DNA of 64,000 bases. Source: Thauera sp. 2A1 (lineage in GTDB: Bacteria > Pseudomonadota > Gammaproteobacteria > Burkholderiales > Rhodocyclaceae). Made by a program: the position numbers and the translations under genes. The stretch is from contig NZ_SSXV01000015.1 in assembly GCF_009469595.2 (NCBI RefSeq), forward strand, positions 1 through 64,000. Reading direction: 5' to 3'. Shown here in pieces: positions 1 to 8,795 of the stretch. The notes beneath the pieces were generated by a model that worked only from the letters and a program-made list of their open reading frames with translations, made no database searches and was not told where the DNA came from. How positions within the stretch are numbered: the stretch's first letter is position 1; each line of letters opens with the position of its first letter.

Positions 1-57
1 GGTCGAGGTAGCGGTGCGTCCAAAATCGCCGCAGCGCTGGCATAAGAGGTGCCCGAA

Positions 58-210
58 ATGAAAACCCGCCTCCTGAAGACCCCGGATCTGCCCTCACAGA
101 CGCTTGGCTGGGCCTCGAACACCCCACAGCACCTGCGCATCGCGCGCCACTGGGTCTCATCGCATGTCAGTTACTCGGCTTGCGGAAATCAAATGCTTCT
201 CAGGCTCTGA
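58..210 (+). CDS. possible small hypothetical ORF (50 aa)
   Basis: A 50-codon frame opens at an ATG preceded by AAGAGG about 8 bases upstream and ends in TGA. Its product (starts MKTRLLKTPDLPSQ) matches nothing I recognise. The first 45 bases of the window read as a possible C-terminal tail of an upstream gene (ends KIAAALA, then TAA), so this ORF would follow directly. No domain, signal peptide or membrane segment is evident. It could equally be untranslated spacer. Confidence 0.2.
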   Translation: MKTRLLKTPDLPSQTLGWASNTPQHLRIARHWVSSHVSYSACGNQMLLRL

Positions 211-217
211 GTCCCTG

Positions 218-287
218 CCCGTAGGAGCGGGCTCGACCGCGATCGATGTCGTCAAGGCATATTCGCGGTCAAGCCCGCTCCTGCGGG
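218..287. repeat. REP-like inverted repeat
   Basis: Two 25-base arms (218-242 and 263-287) are reverse complements with two mismatches, around a 20-base loop. The arm core (GTAGGAGCGGGCT) resembles the dispersed palindromic repeats of pseudomonads and related proteobacteria. It sits in the spacer before the HMG-CoA lyase gene and could fold in RNA as a terminator or stabiliser. There is no U-run, so an intrinsic terminator is less likely. Confidence 0.6.
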
Positions 288-314
288 CCCACTACCCACA
301 ATGGAACGACACCG

Positions 315-1253
315 ATGATGATTTCAAACCTGCCGTCCTCCGTGCGCATCGTCGAGGTCGGCCCGCGCGACGGCCTGCAGAACGAGAAGCAGGTGGTGCC
401 GGCCGACGTCAAGGTCGAGCTGATCAGCCGCCTCGCCGACGCGGGGCTGAAGACCATCGAGGCGACGTCCTTCGTGTCGCCGAAATGGGTGCCGCAGATG
501 GGCGACAATACCGAGGTGCTGACCCGCGTGCTGGCGCAGCCGGCGCCCGGCGTCGCCTATCCGGTGCTGACGCCCAACCTGAAGGGCTTCGAGGCCGCGC
601 TGGCGGCCGGCGCCAGAGAGGTGGCGGTGTTCGGCGCCGCCTCCGAGTCCTTCAGCCAGAAGAACATCAACTGCTCGATCGCCGAGTCGCTGGAGCGCTT
701 CCGCCCCGTCACCGAGGCGGCGCGCACGGCCGGCGTGAAGGTGCGCGGCTACATCTCGTGTGTGGTCGGCTGCCCCTACGAGGGCGCGGTGGCGCCGCAC
801 AAGGTGGCCGAGGTCGCGGCCACGCTGCTGGAGATGGGCTGCTACGAGATCTCGCTCGGCGACACCATCGGCACCGGCAACCCGGCCAGCGTCCGCCGCA
901 TGCTGGAGGCGGTGATGCGCAGCGTTCCGGTGGACAAGCTCGCCGGCCACTATCACGACACCTATGGCATGGCCGCGGCCAACGTCGCGGCGTCGCTGGA
1001 CATGGGCGTGGCGGTGTTCGATGCCTCGGTCGGCGGCCTGGGCGGCTGTCCGTATGCCGCCGGCGCGTCGGGTAACGTCGCCACCGAGGACCTGGTGTGG
1101 TTGCTGCACGGCATGGGGATCGCCACCGGCATCGACCTCGACCGCCTGGTCGACACCGCCGCCTGGATCAGCGCCCAGCTCGGCCGCGAGCCCGCCTCGC
1201 GCGTCGCGCGCGCGGTGCTGGCCAAGCGTGCGCAGGCGCGGAGCGCGAACTGA
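315..1253 (+). CDS. mvaB: hydroxymethylglutaryl-CoA lyase
   Basis: Cleaves HMG-CoA to acetoacetate and acetyl-CoA, the last step of leucine degradation. The 312-residue product is of normal family length. The N-terminal [11 protein letters not shown] (about residues 14-24) carries the catalytic Arg-Asp pair. The family signature GGLGGCPYA with the active-site Cys lies near residue 244, and a HYHDTYGMA metal-binding His segment precedes it. The ATG pair at 315/318 is chosen because the protein family begins just there; an upstream in-frame ATG at 246 falls inside the REP-like repeat. It is followed closely by DUF1289 genes, so it probably heads an operon. The other leucine-degradation genes are not in the window. 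Confidence 0.93.
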   Translation: MMISNLPSSVRIVEVGPRDGLQNEKQVVPADVKVELISRLADAGLKTIEATSFVSPKWVPQMGDNTEVLTRVLAQPAPGVAYPVLTPNLKGFEAALAAGAREVAVFGAASESFSQKNINCSIAESLERFRPVTEAARTAGVKVRGYISCVVGCPYEGAVAPHKVAEVAATLLEMGCYEISLGDTIGTGNPASVRRMLEAVMRSVPVDKLAGHYHDTYGMAAANVAASLDMGVAVFDASVGGLGGCPYAAGASGNVATEDLVWLLHGMGIATGIDLDRLVDTAAWISAQLGREPASRVARAVLAKRAQARSAN

Positions 1254-1287
1254 TTAGAATGAGGACTTCCCTCCAAGAGCCGCAGCA

Positions 1288-1494
1288 ATGAGCGTTCCTT
1301 CCCCCTGCATCAACATCTGCCGCATGAGCGCGGACACCGACCTGTGCGAGGGCTGCCAGCGCACGATCGACGAGATCGCGCGCTGGGGGCGGAGCACCGA
1401 CGTGGAAAAACGCGCCATCCTCGACATCGTCGCGCGCCGGCGTGAGCAGCTCGGGCTGCAACCTCTGGCAGTCGCGGCAGGAGGGGCGTCATGA
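1288..1494 (+). CDS. DUF1289 small cysteine-rich protein
   Basis: A 68-residue protein with the DUF1289 pattern: CINIC then CEGCQRT, i.e. Cys-x3-Cys-x8-Cys-x2-Cys, followed by an IDEIARW helix. The four cysteines suggest a metal or Fe-S site, but the function of the family is unknown. The stop overlaps the start of the next gene in an ATGA junction (1491-1494), implying translational coupling. The next gene encodes a second copy of the same fold. Confidence 0.85.
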   Translation: MSVPSPCINICRMSADTDLCEGCQRTIDEIARWGRSTDVEKRAILDIVARRREQLGLQPLAVAAGGAS

Positions 1495-1679
1495 GCGGTG
1501 ACGCGCTGTGCGTGGGGGTGTGCATGATCGACTGGGATTCCGGCGTGTGCCTGGGCTGCGGGCGCACCGCCGACGAAATCAACGGCGTGCCGACTCCGCC
1601 GCCGGCCGACGAGCCGAATGCGGCGCCCGTGCCGTTGCCGCCCAATGTCGCGGCGCAGGTCGGCGAGGGCAGCGATTGA
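1491..1679 (+). CDS. second DUF1289-type small protein
   Basis: A 62-residue paralogue of the preceding protein: CVGVC then CLGCGRTADEI, i.e. Cys-x3-Cys-x9-Cys-x2-Cys, with a Pro/Ala-rich tail. It overlaps the previous stop by 4 bases, and its own TGA overlaps the TTG start of the MBL-fold gene, giving a chain of three coupled reading frames. Function unknown. Confidence 0.78.
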   Translation: MSGDALCVGVCMIDWDSGVCLGCGRTADEINGVPTPPPADEPNAAPVPLPPNVAAQVGEGSD

Positions 1680-2635
1680 GCGCCGCGCTGCGCTTTCCGC
1701 CCGAACTGCAGGTGTTCGAGCGCGGCTGGCTGTCGGCGAACAACATCCTGCTGTTCGATGGCGGCGAGGCCACGCTAATCGACAGCGGCTACGTCAGCCA
1801 CGCGCCGCAGACGCTGGCGCTGCTGCGCAGCGCGCTGGACGGCCGACGCCTGACGCGCCTGATCAATACCCATTCCCACTCCGATCACATCGGCGGCAAT
1901 GCCGCGGTGCAGCGCGAGTTCGGCTGCTCCATCCATGTGCCGGCAGGCATGGCCGACGCGGTGGCGAACTGGGACGAGGCCGCGCTGCTGCTGTCCACCG
2001 CGGCCCAGTCGGGCGAGCGCTTCGCCGCCGACGGCACGCTGGCGCCGGGTGATGCCTTCGTCGCCGGCGGTCTGCAGTGGCAGGCGATCGCGGTGCCGGG
2101 CCACGACATGGACGCGCTCGCCTACTACAACCCGGAGCGCCGCATCCTGATCTCGGGCGACGCGCTGTGGCACGACGGCTTCGGCATCTTGTTCGCCGAC
2201 GTGCTGGGCACCGGCGACGGCCTGGGCGCGGCGCGGCAAACGCTGGAGGCGATCGGCCGCCTCGCCGTCGATGCGGTGATCCCCGGTCACGGCGCCCCGT
2301 TCTCGGATGTCGACGCCGCGCTGGAGCGCGCCTTCGCCCGGCTGCGCGCTTTCGAGGACGACGGCGCGCGTATGGCGCGCAACGCGATCCGCGCCTGCAT
2401 CACCTTCCACCTGCTCGACGTACGGCGCATCGGCCTCGACGAGCTGCCGCGGCACCTGGCCGAGACGCCGCTGTACCGCGAGGCGAACGCGCGCTTCCTC
2501 GGCCTGGCGCCGGACGCGCTCGCCGGCTGGCTGGTGGGAGAGCTCGAACGCGCGGGCGTGGCGCACCGCGAGCAGGGCGACCTGGTGGCGTCCGGGCCAT
2601 CGCCTGCCCGGCCTGCCGCGGGGGGCTCACCCTGA
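1676..2635 (+). CDS. MBL-fold metallo-hydrolase
   Basis: Metallo-beta-lactamase-fold hydrolase of about 319 residues. The metal motif NTHSHSDHIGG (HxHxDH) lies near residues 64-74, followed by a conserved PGHD and a later PGHG histidine. The start is taken as TTG at 1676, overlapping the stop of the DUF1289 gene, with GAGG about 8 bases upstream; the open frame extends further 5', but those codons are out-of-phase DUF1289 sequence. Substrate unknown. Its place between HMG-CoA lyase and an acyl-CoA synthetase suggests a thioester or related metabolite, which is inference only. Confidence 0.85.
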   Translation: MSAALRFPPELQVFERGWLSANNILLFDGGEATLIDSGYVSHAPQTLALLRSALDGRRLTRLINTHSHSDHIGGNAAVQREFGCSIHVPAGMADAVANWDEAALLLSTAAQSGERFAADGTLAPGDAFVAGGLQWQAIAVPGHDMDALAYYNPERRILISGDALWHDGFGILFADVLGTGDGLGAARQTLEAIGRLAVDAVIPGHGAPFSDVDAALERAFARLRAFEDDGARMARNAIRACITFHLLDVRRIGLDELPRHLAETPLYREANARFLGLAPDALAGWLVGELERAGVAHREQGDLVASGPSPARPAAGGSP

Positions 2636-2752
2636 CGCTGCCGCCGCGCGCCGTTGCCTGGTTTTCCGGATTCGTGCGCCCGCATCGCGCGGCGCACTTT
2701 CGAGGCGAGGCGGTTCGCCGCCCGCACATACTTGCAACTGGGGAGATGCAAA

Positions 2753-4450
2753 ATGTCCGAAATTACCGAATTCCTCGCCGCGCGCGATTTTCTGCTGCAG
2801 CATCGCAGCGATTACGCCGCGGCCTATGCCGGGTTCAAGTGGCCCAGGCTCGAGCATTTCAACTGGGCGCTGGATTATTTCGACGCGATGGCGCGCAACA
2901 ACGACGCGCCGGCGCTGTGGCTGGTGGAGCAGGACGGCAGCGATGCGCGGCTGTCGTTCGCCGAGCTGTCGGCGCGTTCCAGCCAGGTTGCCAACTGGCT
3001 GCGCGAGCAGGGCGTGCAGCGTGGCGATCGCATCCTGATCATGCTGGGCAACGAGGTGCCGCTGTGGGAGACCATGCTGGCCGCCTTCAAGCTCGGCGCG
3101 GTGGTGATCCCCGCGACCACGCTGCTGTCGCGCGATGACCTGGTCGACCGCGTGGAGCGCGGCCAGGTTCGCTTCGCCGTCATCGGCCAGGCCCACGCCA
3201 GCAAGTTCGACGACGTACCCGGTGATTTCGTCCGCATCTGCGTCGGCGCCGACCTGCCGGGCTGGAAGCGCTTCGAGGACGCCCGCGGCGCCTCGGCGGA
3301 TTTCGTGCCGCAGGGCGTCACCCGCGCCGACGACCCGCTGCTGCTGTACTTCACCTCGGGCACCACCTCCAAGCCCAAGCTGGTGCTGCACACCCACCAG
3401 TCCTACCCGGTGGGCCACCTGTCGACGATGTACTGGATCGGCCTCAAGCCCGGTGACCGGCACATGAACATCTCCTCGCCGGGCTGGGCCAAGCATGCCT
3501 GGAGCTGCTTCTTCGCGCCGTGGAACGCCGGCGCCTGTGTCTTCCTCTACAACTACAGCCGCTTCGACGCCAAGGCGCTGCTCGACGTGCTGGTGAAGTA
3601 CCAGGTCAACACGCTGTGCGCGCCGCCCACCGTGTGGCGCATGCTGATCCAGCAGGACCTCGCCGCGGTGAAGACGAATCTGCGCGAACTCATCGGCGCC
3701 GGCGAACCGCTCAACCCCGAAGTCATCGAGCAGGTGAAGAAGGCCTGGGGCATCACCATCCGCGACGGCTTCGGTCAGACCGAGACCACCGCGCAGGTGG
3801 GCAATACCCCCGGCCAGCTGCTCAAGCCGGGCTCGATGGGACGGCCGCTGCCGGGTTATCGCCTCGCCATGCTCGACGCCGAGGGGCGTGAGGCGACGGA
3901 GGGCGAGATCTCGCTGGTGCTGGGCGCCGACCGTCCGCTCGGCCTGATGCGCGGCTATGCCGGCGACGAAGCGAAGACGGCCGAGGTGATGCGCGACGGC
4001 TATTACCGCACCGGCGACGTCGCCTCGATCGACGACGACGGCTACATCACCTATGTGGGCCGCGCCGACGACGTGTTCAAGGCGTCCGACTACCGCATCA
4101 GCCCCTTCGAGCTCGAGAGCGTGCTGATCCAGCATCCGGCGGTGGCGGAAGCGGCGGTGGTGCCCAGCCCGGATCCGGTGCGCCTCGCCGTGCCCAAGGC
4201 CTTCGTCATCCTCGCGCCCGGCTTCGAGCCGAGCCGCGAGCTGGCGCGCGACATCTTCGCCTTCACGCGTGGCCGCCTGGCGCCGTTCAAGCGCATCCGC
4301 CGGCTGTCGTTCGCCGACCTGCCCAAGACCATCTCGGGCAAGATCCGCCGCGTCGAGCTGCGCAAGGCCGAGGAGGCGCGCGAGGGCACGGCGCGCGGCG
4401 AGCTGGAGTTCTTCGAGGACGACTTCCCCGAGCTCGGCGCGAAGTCCTGA
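2753..4450 (+). CDS. AMP-dependent acyl-CoA synthetase (acetyl/medium-chain type)
   Basis: ANL-superfamily acid:CoA ligase of 565 residues; activates a carboxylic acid to the acyl-AMP and then the CoA thioester. The phosphate-binding loop YFTSGTTSKPK is near residue 200, the GFGQTET motif near residue 340, YRTGDVA near 420, and the catalytic Lys in ISGKIRR near 529. The pattern SPGWAKHAWS is typical of the ACSM/medium-chain branch. The ATG at 2753 has GGGGAGA 7 bases upstream, so the longer frame was rejected. It ends the gene run that starts with HMG-CoA lyase. The acid used cannot be read from sequence. Confidence 0.85.
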   Translation: MSEITEFLAARDFLLQHRSDYAAAYAGFKWPRLEHFNWALDYFDAMARNNDAPALWLVEQDGSDARLSFAELSARSSQVANWLREQGVQRGDRILIMLGNEVPLWETMLAAFKLGAVVIPATTLLSRDDLVDRVERGQVRFAVIGQAHASKFDDVPGDFVRICVGADLPGWKRFEDARGASADFVPQGVTRADDPLLLYFTSGTTSKPKLVLHTHQSYPVGHLSTMYWIGLKPGDRHMNISSPGWAKHAWSCFFAPWNAGACVFLYNYSRFDAKALLDVLVKYQVNTLCAPPTVWRMLIQQDLAAVKTNLRELIGAGEPLNPEVIEQVKKAWGITIRDGFGQTETTAQVGNTPGQLLKPGSMGRPLPGYRLAMLDAEGREATEGEISLVLGADRPLGLMRGYAGDEAKTAEVMRDGYYRTGDVASIDDDGYITYVGRADDVFKASDYRISPFELESVLIQHPAVAEAAVVPSPDPVRLAVPKAFVILAPGFEPSRELARDIFAFTRGRLAPFKRIRRLSFADLPKTISGKIRRVELRKAEEAREGTARGELEFFEDDFPELGAKS

Positions 4451-4459
4451 GCGGCCGGG

Positions 4460-4486
4460 GCGCAGCGGCGTTCGGCGCCGCTGCGC
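4460..4486 (+). terminator. hairpin after acyl-CoA synthetase
   Basis: A perfect 11-bp stem (GCGCAGCGGCG with its complement) around a TTCGG loop starts 10 bases after the synthetase stop. It lacks a following U-run, so it may be a transcript 3' stabiliser or weak terminator. A TATAGT at 4487-4492 immediately after it could be a -10 element for rapZ. Confidence 0.5.
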
Positions 4487-4528
4487 TATAGTGGAAGCCG
4501 CTTCAGGGCTTCCATCGACCGTAGGAAC

Positions 4529-5401
4529 ATGCAGATCGTACTCATCAGTGGCCTTTCGGGGTCGGGCAAGAGCATCGCGCTCAATGTGCTGGAGGATTCC
4601 GGCTACTACGTTGTGGACAACCTGCCGGCGACGCTGCTGCCGCAACTGGTGACGCATTTGCGCAGCGTGGGCTATGCGCGCGTCGCAGTGGCGGTGGATG
4701 TGCGCTCCGGCGTCAGCATCGCGGCGCTGCCGGCGCAGGTTAAGTCGCTGCGCGACATCGTCGACGATCTGCGCTTCATCTTCCTGGAGGCGCGCGACGA
4801 TGCCTTGATCGCGCGCTTCTCCGAGACGCGCCGCCGGCATCCGCTGGCGGAGGAGGGCGTGTCGCTGGACGAGGCGATCCGGCGCGAGCGCGATGCCCTG
4901 GCCGACATCGCCGAACTCGGCCACCGCATCGATACCAGCGACCTGCATCCGAACACGCTGCGCGCCTGGGTGAAGGATTTCATCCATGTGGAAGCGAGCG
5001 AGGGGCTGACGCTGATGTTCCAGTCCTTCGGCTTCAAGTACGGCATCCCGCTCGACGCCGACCTGGTGTTCGACGTGCGCTGCCTGCCCAATCCGCATTA
5101 CGACCTCAACCTGCGCCCGCTCACCGGCCGCGACCAGCCGGTGATCGACTTCCTGCGGCGCATCCCGGAAGTGGGGCGCATGGCCGAGGACATCCGCCAC
5201 TTCGTCGCCAACTGGCTGCCGGCCTATGTGCGCGACAACCGCAGCTACCTGACGGTGGCCATCGGCTGCACCGGCGGCCAGCACCGCTCGGTGTACATCG
5301 CCGAGTGGCTGGCGAAGAAGTTCGAGGACAAGGTGCGCGTCATCGTGCGCCACCGCTCTGCGGCGCGCCGTGCGGTGGACAAGTCCGCTCCCCGGCAGTG
5401 A
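4529..5401 (+). CDS. rapZ: RNase adapter protein RapZ (nucleotide-binding)
   Basis: A 290-residue RapZ/YvcJ-family P-loop protein. In enterobacteria RapZ binds glucosamine-6-phosphate and targets the GlmZ sRNA to RNase E; in beta-proteobacteria the role is less clear. The Walker A motif GLSGSGKS is at residues 8-15, a VVDNLP segment follows, and the C-terminal domain has FDVRCLPNP and [10 protein letters not shown], the family hallmarks. It is followed two bases later by the NusG-II-domain gene. Confidence 0.95.
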   Translation: MQIVLISGLSGSGKSIALNVLEDSGYYVVDNLPATLLPQLVTHLRSVGYARVAVAVDVRSGVSIAALPAQVKSLRDIVDDLRFIFLEARDDALIARFSETRRRHPLAEEGVSLDEAIRRERDALADIAELGHRIDTSDLHPNTLRAWVKDFIHVEASEGLTLMFQSFGFKYGIPLDADLVFDVRCLPNPHYDLNLRPLTGRDQPVIDFLRRIPEVGRMAEDIRHFVANWLPAYVRDNRSYLTVAIGCTGGQHRSVYIAEWLAKKFEDKVRVIVRHRSAARRAVDKSAPRQ

Positions 5402-5403
5402 GG

Positions 5404-5787
5404 ATGACCCTGGGTGCGTGGCTGCACCTTATCCGTCCGGGCGACGTGCTGGTGGCGCTGGCCGGCCTCGCCGTGTGCGTGCAGACGGTGCTGCTGCTGT
5501 GGCAGGGCGGTGCGCCCGATGGCGTGGTGGTTCGTGCGGGCGGCAAGGTGTTTGCCGAGCTGGACCTTTCACGCCGACGGATCGTCGAGGTGCCGGGGCC
5601 GCTGGGCCTCACCCGCATCGAGATCGAGCCGGGGCGTGCCCGCGTCGCCGCCGACCCGGGGCCGCGCCAATATTGCGTGCGCCAGGGCTGGCTGAGCCGC
5701 GCCGGGGCGGTGGCGATCTGCGCGCCCAACCAGGTCAGCCTGACGCTCACCGGCCGCGGCGCCGATTATGACGCGCTCAACTATTGA
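5404..5787 (+). CDS. NusG domain II-containing membrane-anchored protein
   Basis: A 127-residue protein with one N-terminal membrane segment (about residues 12-32, LVALAGLAVCVQTVLLLW) and a beta-rich extracytoplasmic NusG-II-like domain (VRAGGKVFAELDL, then GPRQYCVRQGW, then CAPNQVSLTL). This family is usually encoded next to a Gx transporter, as here: the next gene overlaps it by 20 bases. The GPRQYCVRQGW and CAPN cysteines may form a disulfide. Function unknown; a link to thiamine, flavin or quinone metabolism is often assumed but not shown by this sequence. Confidence 0.8.
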   Translation: MTLGAWLHLIRPGDVLVALAGLAVCVQTVLLLWQGGAPDGVVVRAGGKVFAELDLSRRRIVEVPGPLGLTRIEIEPGRARVAADPGPRQYCVRQGWLSRAGAVAICAPNQVSLTLTGRGADYDALNY

Positions 5788-6316
5788 ACTCGTCCCCTCC
5801 GTGGAGGATCACCGCATCGCCCGTCATGCGGCAGCGGCGATCGTGCTGACGGTGGCGGAGGCGGCGATTCCCCTGCCGCTGCCCGGCGTCAAGCCGGGGC
5901 TGGCCAACATCGTCACGCTGATCGTGCTGGCACGCTGGGGATGGCGCGAGGCGGTGTGGGTGGCGCTGCTGCGCGTGTTTGCCGGCAGCCTGCTGCTGGG
6001 GCAGTTCCTCGCGCCCGGATTCTTCCTTAGCCTGTCGGGTGCGATCGCGAGCCTGGTCGTGCTGGGGCTCGCGGTGCATCTGCCGCGGCGCTGGTTCGGG
6101 CCGGTGAGCCACAGCATCCTGGCGGCGTTTGCGCATATCGGTGCGCAGCTCGTGGTGGCGCGGCTGTGGCTCGTGCCCCATGACGGCGTGTTCTACCTCA
6201 CCCCGGTGTTCTCCGCCGCGGCGGTGGTGTTCGGCCTGGTGAATGGCCTCGTGGCGGCGCGTCTGCTGGTCGAGCTTGCCGCGGCCGAACGTGCCGCGAC
6301 CCCGCCGCGCGCGTGA
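5768..6316 (+). CDS. Gx transporter family membrane protein
   Basis: A 182-residue hydrophobic protein with five or six membrane segments and the family pattern PLPGVKPGLANIVTL near residues 35-50 (annotated elsewhere as heptaprenyl diphosphate synthase component I, probably a misnomer; it resembles ECF substrate-binding components). It overlaps the NusG-II gene by 20 bases, so the two are translationally coupled. Substrate unknown. Confidence 0.82.
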   Translation: MTRSTIELVPSVEDHRIARHAAAAIVLTVAEAAIPLPLPGVKPGLANIVTLIVLARWGWREAVWVALLRVFAGSLLLGQFLAPGFFLSLSGAIASLVVLGLAVHLPRRWFGPVSHSILAAFAHIGAQLVVARLWLVPHDGVFYLTPVFSAAAVVFGLVNGLVAARLLVELAAAERAATPPRA

Positions 6317-6526
6317 CCGATGCGGGCGGCGGTCGTCATCGTGCGCCGGGCGTCGCGCCTGGGTTGGAATTCGCTGCTGCTCTACTAGAGTTGAAGTCCA
6401 CCGGTCGGGTTCCCCGCCGGGGCAAGGGTGTCGAAGCGCAGGGTGGCCACGGCCGGCCCGAGCCGCGCCCGCGGCGGCCCGCGCAAGCAGTTTCGACGGT
6501 CGATCGACGTTGCAAAGGAGATTGAC

Positions 6527-7126
6527 ATGTCAAGATCGATGATCATGGCGGGCGCGGCGGTCGTCGCGCTGACCGCCGGCGTCATGCAGGCGGCGGGTGC
6601 TGCCGAGATGGAGATGGCCAAGGGGGGCGGCAAGGCCGCTGCGCCTTCCGCGGCCGACAGGAAGATGATCGCGAGTGCGATGCAGGCCGCGCCGAAGCGG
6701 GTTGCCGCCGGAGCGACGGTGGTCGTGATGGGCGGCGACGGCTCGATGCGCACCCTGCGCGAAGGCACCAACGGCTTCACCTGCATGCCCGACAACCCGG
6801 CCACGCCCGGGCCCGATCCGATGTGCATGGACAAGGCCGCGTGGGAGTGGGCGGGTGCCTGGGTCGGCCACAAGACACCGCCGGTCGGCAAGGTGGGATT
6901 CATGTACATGCTGGCGGGCGGGACGGACGCCAGCAACACCGACCCCTATGCGACTAAGCCGGAACCCGGCAACCACTGGGTCAAGACGGGCGCGCACGTC
7001 ATGGTTGTCGGCGCCGACCCGGCCTTCTATGACATGTATCCAAAGAGTGCGGATCCCGACACTTCAGTGCCCTATGTAATGTGGCCCGGAACGCCCTACC
7101 AGCACCTTATGGTTCCGATCAAATGA
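6527..7126 (+). CDS. exported hypothetical protein
   Basis: A 199-residue protein with a Sec signal peptide (MSRSMIMAGAAVVALTAGVM, probable cleavage after AGA near residue 25). The mature part is Gly/Met/Pro-rich with two Cys (FTCMPDNP and PMCMDKA, about 16 apart) and no membrane segment. AAAGGAG lies 6 bases before the ATG, which decides this start. I do not recognise a family with a known role. The gene stands alone and converges on the dienelactone-hydrolase-like gene 4 bases later. Confidence 0.8.
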   Translation: MSRSMIMAGAAVVALTAGVMQAAGAAEMEMAKGGGKAAAPSAADRKMIASAMQAAPKRVAAGATVVVMGGDGSMRTLREGTNGFTCMPDNPATPGPDPMCMDKAAWEWAGAWVGHKTPPVGKVGFMYMLAGGTDASNTDPYATKPEPGNHWVKTGAHVMVVGADPAFYDMYPKSADPDTSVPYVMWPGTPYQHLMVPIK

Positions 7127-7130
7127 AGCG

Positions 7131-8003
7131 TCATTCCAGGCGCGCCCGAAGCCAGGTCAGCAGCTTCTGCCAGCCGTCCGCCGCCTCGGCCGGGCGGTAA
7201 CTTGGGCGATAGTCGGCGTTGAAGGCGTGCGGCGCGTCGGGATAGACGACGATCTCGCTACGGCTGCCGGCCTTGGCCAGCGCCGCGCGCATCGCCTCCA
7301 CGTCCTTCAGCGGAATGCCCTGGTCCTGGCCGCCGTAGAGGCCCAGCACCGGCGCATGCAGGCGGGCGGCGATGTCGACCGGGTGGCGCGGCGTCATGTT
7401 GGTGGGGGCGCCGTCGAGCTTGCCGTACCAGGCGACAGCGGCCTTCAGGCGGGGGTTGTGGGCGGCGTACAGCCAGGTGATGCGCCCGCCCCAGCAGAAG
7501 CCGGTGATGGCGAGTTTGTCGGCGTCGCCACCGTTTTCCGCAGCCCACGCGGCGCAGGCATCGAGGTCAGCCATGACCTGCGCATCGGGCACGCGCGCCA
7601 CGATGTTGTCGAGGATCGCCGGGATCGAGTCCAGCTTTGACGGATCGCCAACACGGAAGTACAGCTCCGGTGCGACCGCCAGGTAGCCCGCCTTCGCCAG
7701 GCGTCGGCAGAGGTCGCGGATGTGCTCGTGCACGCCGAAGATTTCCTGCACCACGAGCACGGTCGGCAGCCGCGCGCCGCCTGCGGGCCGGGCGAAGTAC
7801 ACCGGCAGATCGCCTCCGGCGACGGCAATTGCCGCGTCACCGACCTCCAGCCCTCCGCTGTCGGTGGTGATGACCGTCTGCGCGTGCACCGGCTGCACGG
7901 CCAGGGCGAAGCCGGCGGCGGCGATGGCGGTGACGAAACTGCGGCGATCCATGGGTGCGGAAGGAAGCAGGCTGTCGATGTCGGACTGGGGCAGGGTCTT
8001 CAT
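7131..8003 (-). CDS. dienelactone hydrolase family protein, Tat-exported
   Basis: An alpha/beta-hydrolase of the dienelactone hydrolase family (290 residues). The nucleophile motif GFCWGG places the catalytic Cys near residue 170, and the triad His is in DAPHAFN near residue 260. The N-terminus has a twin-arginine signal (DRRSFV at 19-24, then a hydrophobic stretch ending VHAQ), so it is probably exported folded. The ATG at 8003 was chosen over the upstream ATGs because the Tat region follows it at a normal distance. It need not act on dienelactones; a role in the benzoate pathway encoded elsewhere in the window is not implied. Confidence 0.85.
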   Translation of the reverse strand: MKTLPQSDIDSLLPSAPMDRRSFVTAIAAAGFALAVQPVHAQTVITTDSGGLEVGDAAIAVAGGDLPVYFARPAGGARLPTVLVVQEIFGVHEHIRDLCRRLAKAGYLAVAPELYFRVGDPSKLDSIPAILDNIVARVPDAQVMADLDACAAWAAENGGDADKLAITGFCWGGRITWLYAAHNPRLKAAVAWYGKLDGAPTNMTPRHPVDIAARLHAPVLGLYGGQDQGIPLKDVEAMRAALAKAGSRSEIVVYPDAPHAFNADYRPSYRPAEAADGWQKLLTWLRARLE

Positions 8004-8203
8004 GCGAGTCTCGCTGGAGTTGGGTTCCATGGGGCGGGGCACAGGGGCGGCAACAGTCTAAATCTTCCAGCGCCAGCATGGCGCAGGCCATGCGCAGCTG
8101 TCGCGACTGACGCAGCGATTGCATGGAATGCGCCGGCGTGGTGTATTCGGGCAGCACGTCCCGTTCGCGGGCTGCCGCCCCACAATAACGAATGGAGCTC
8201 TTC

Positions 8204-8785
8204 ATGACCGAACGCGCCATCAGCCGCTTTGCCCTGCCTGCCCTCGACTCGCTGCCGCAGGACATGCGCGAGCGCATCCTCGCAGTGCAGGAAAAGGCGG
8301 GCTTCGTGCCCAACATCTTCCTCGCGCTCGCGCACCGGCCGGCCGAGTTCCGCGCCTTCTTCGACTATCACGACGCCTTGATGGAAAAGGACGTCGGCCT
8401 CACCAAGGCCGAGCGCGAGATGATCGTGGTCGCCACCTCGGGCGCCAACAACTGCCTGTACTGCGTGGTGGCGCACGGCGCCATCCTGCGCATCCGCGCG
8501 AAGAACCCGCGCCTGGCGGATCAGCTCGCCACCAACCACCGCAAGGCGGAGATCACGCCGCGGCAGCGCGCGATGCTGGACTACGGGATGAAGGTGGCGC
8601 TGCGCGCGCAGGAAATCAGCGACGAGGATCACGCCGCGCTGCGTGCGCACGGCTTCGACGACGACGCGATCTGGGACATCGGCGCGATCGCCGCCTTCTT
8701 CGGCATGAGCAACCGCATCGTCAATTTCGCCAGCATCGCGCCGAATGACGAGTTCTACCTGATGGGTCGCCTGCCCAAGGGCTGA
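8204..8785 (+). CDS. peroxidase-related AhpD-like protein
   Basis: Carboxymuconolactone decarboxylase/AhpD-fold protein of 193 residues (uncharacterised peroxidase-related subfamily). The redox motif CLYC near residues 84-87 is followed by VAHG with the conserved His. GGAG seven bases before the ATG at 8204 favours it over the ATG at 8192. It is transcribed away from the dienelactone-hydrolase-like gene and followed 10 bases later by the large ligase-acyltransferase gene. Expected to act in thiol-peroxide chemistry; the substrate is unknown. Confidence 0.85.
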   Translation: MTERAISRFALPALDSLPQDMRERILAVQEKAGFVPNIFLALAHRPAEFRAFFDYHDALMEKDVGLTKAEREMIVVATSGANNCLYCVVAHGAILRIRAKNPRLADQLATNHRKAEITPRQRAMLDYGMKVALRAQEISDEDHAALRAHGFDDDAIWDIGAIAAFFGMSNRIVNFASIAPNDEFYLMGRLPKG

Positions 8786-8795
8786 GCCGCCGGCC

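Noticed and set aside
104..1075. Plus-strand Arg/Gly-rich frame over the HMG-CoA lyase gene.
   Set aside because: Out-of-phase shadow of the lyase, which has complete active-site motifs.
2627..5353. Minus-strand frame of about 900 codons across acyl-CoA synthetase and rapZ.
   Set aside because: Shadow of two well-recognised plus-strand genes; His/Gln/Arg-rich translation typical of antisense.
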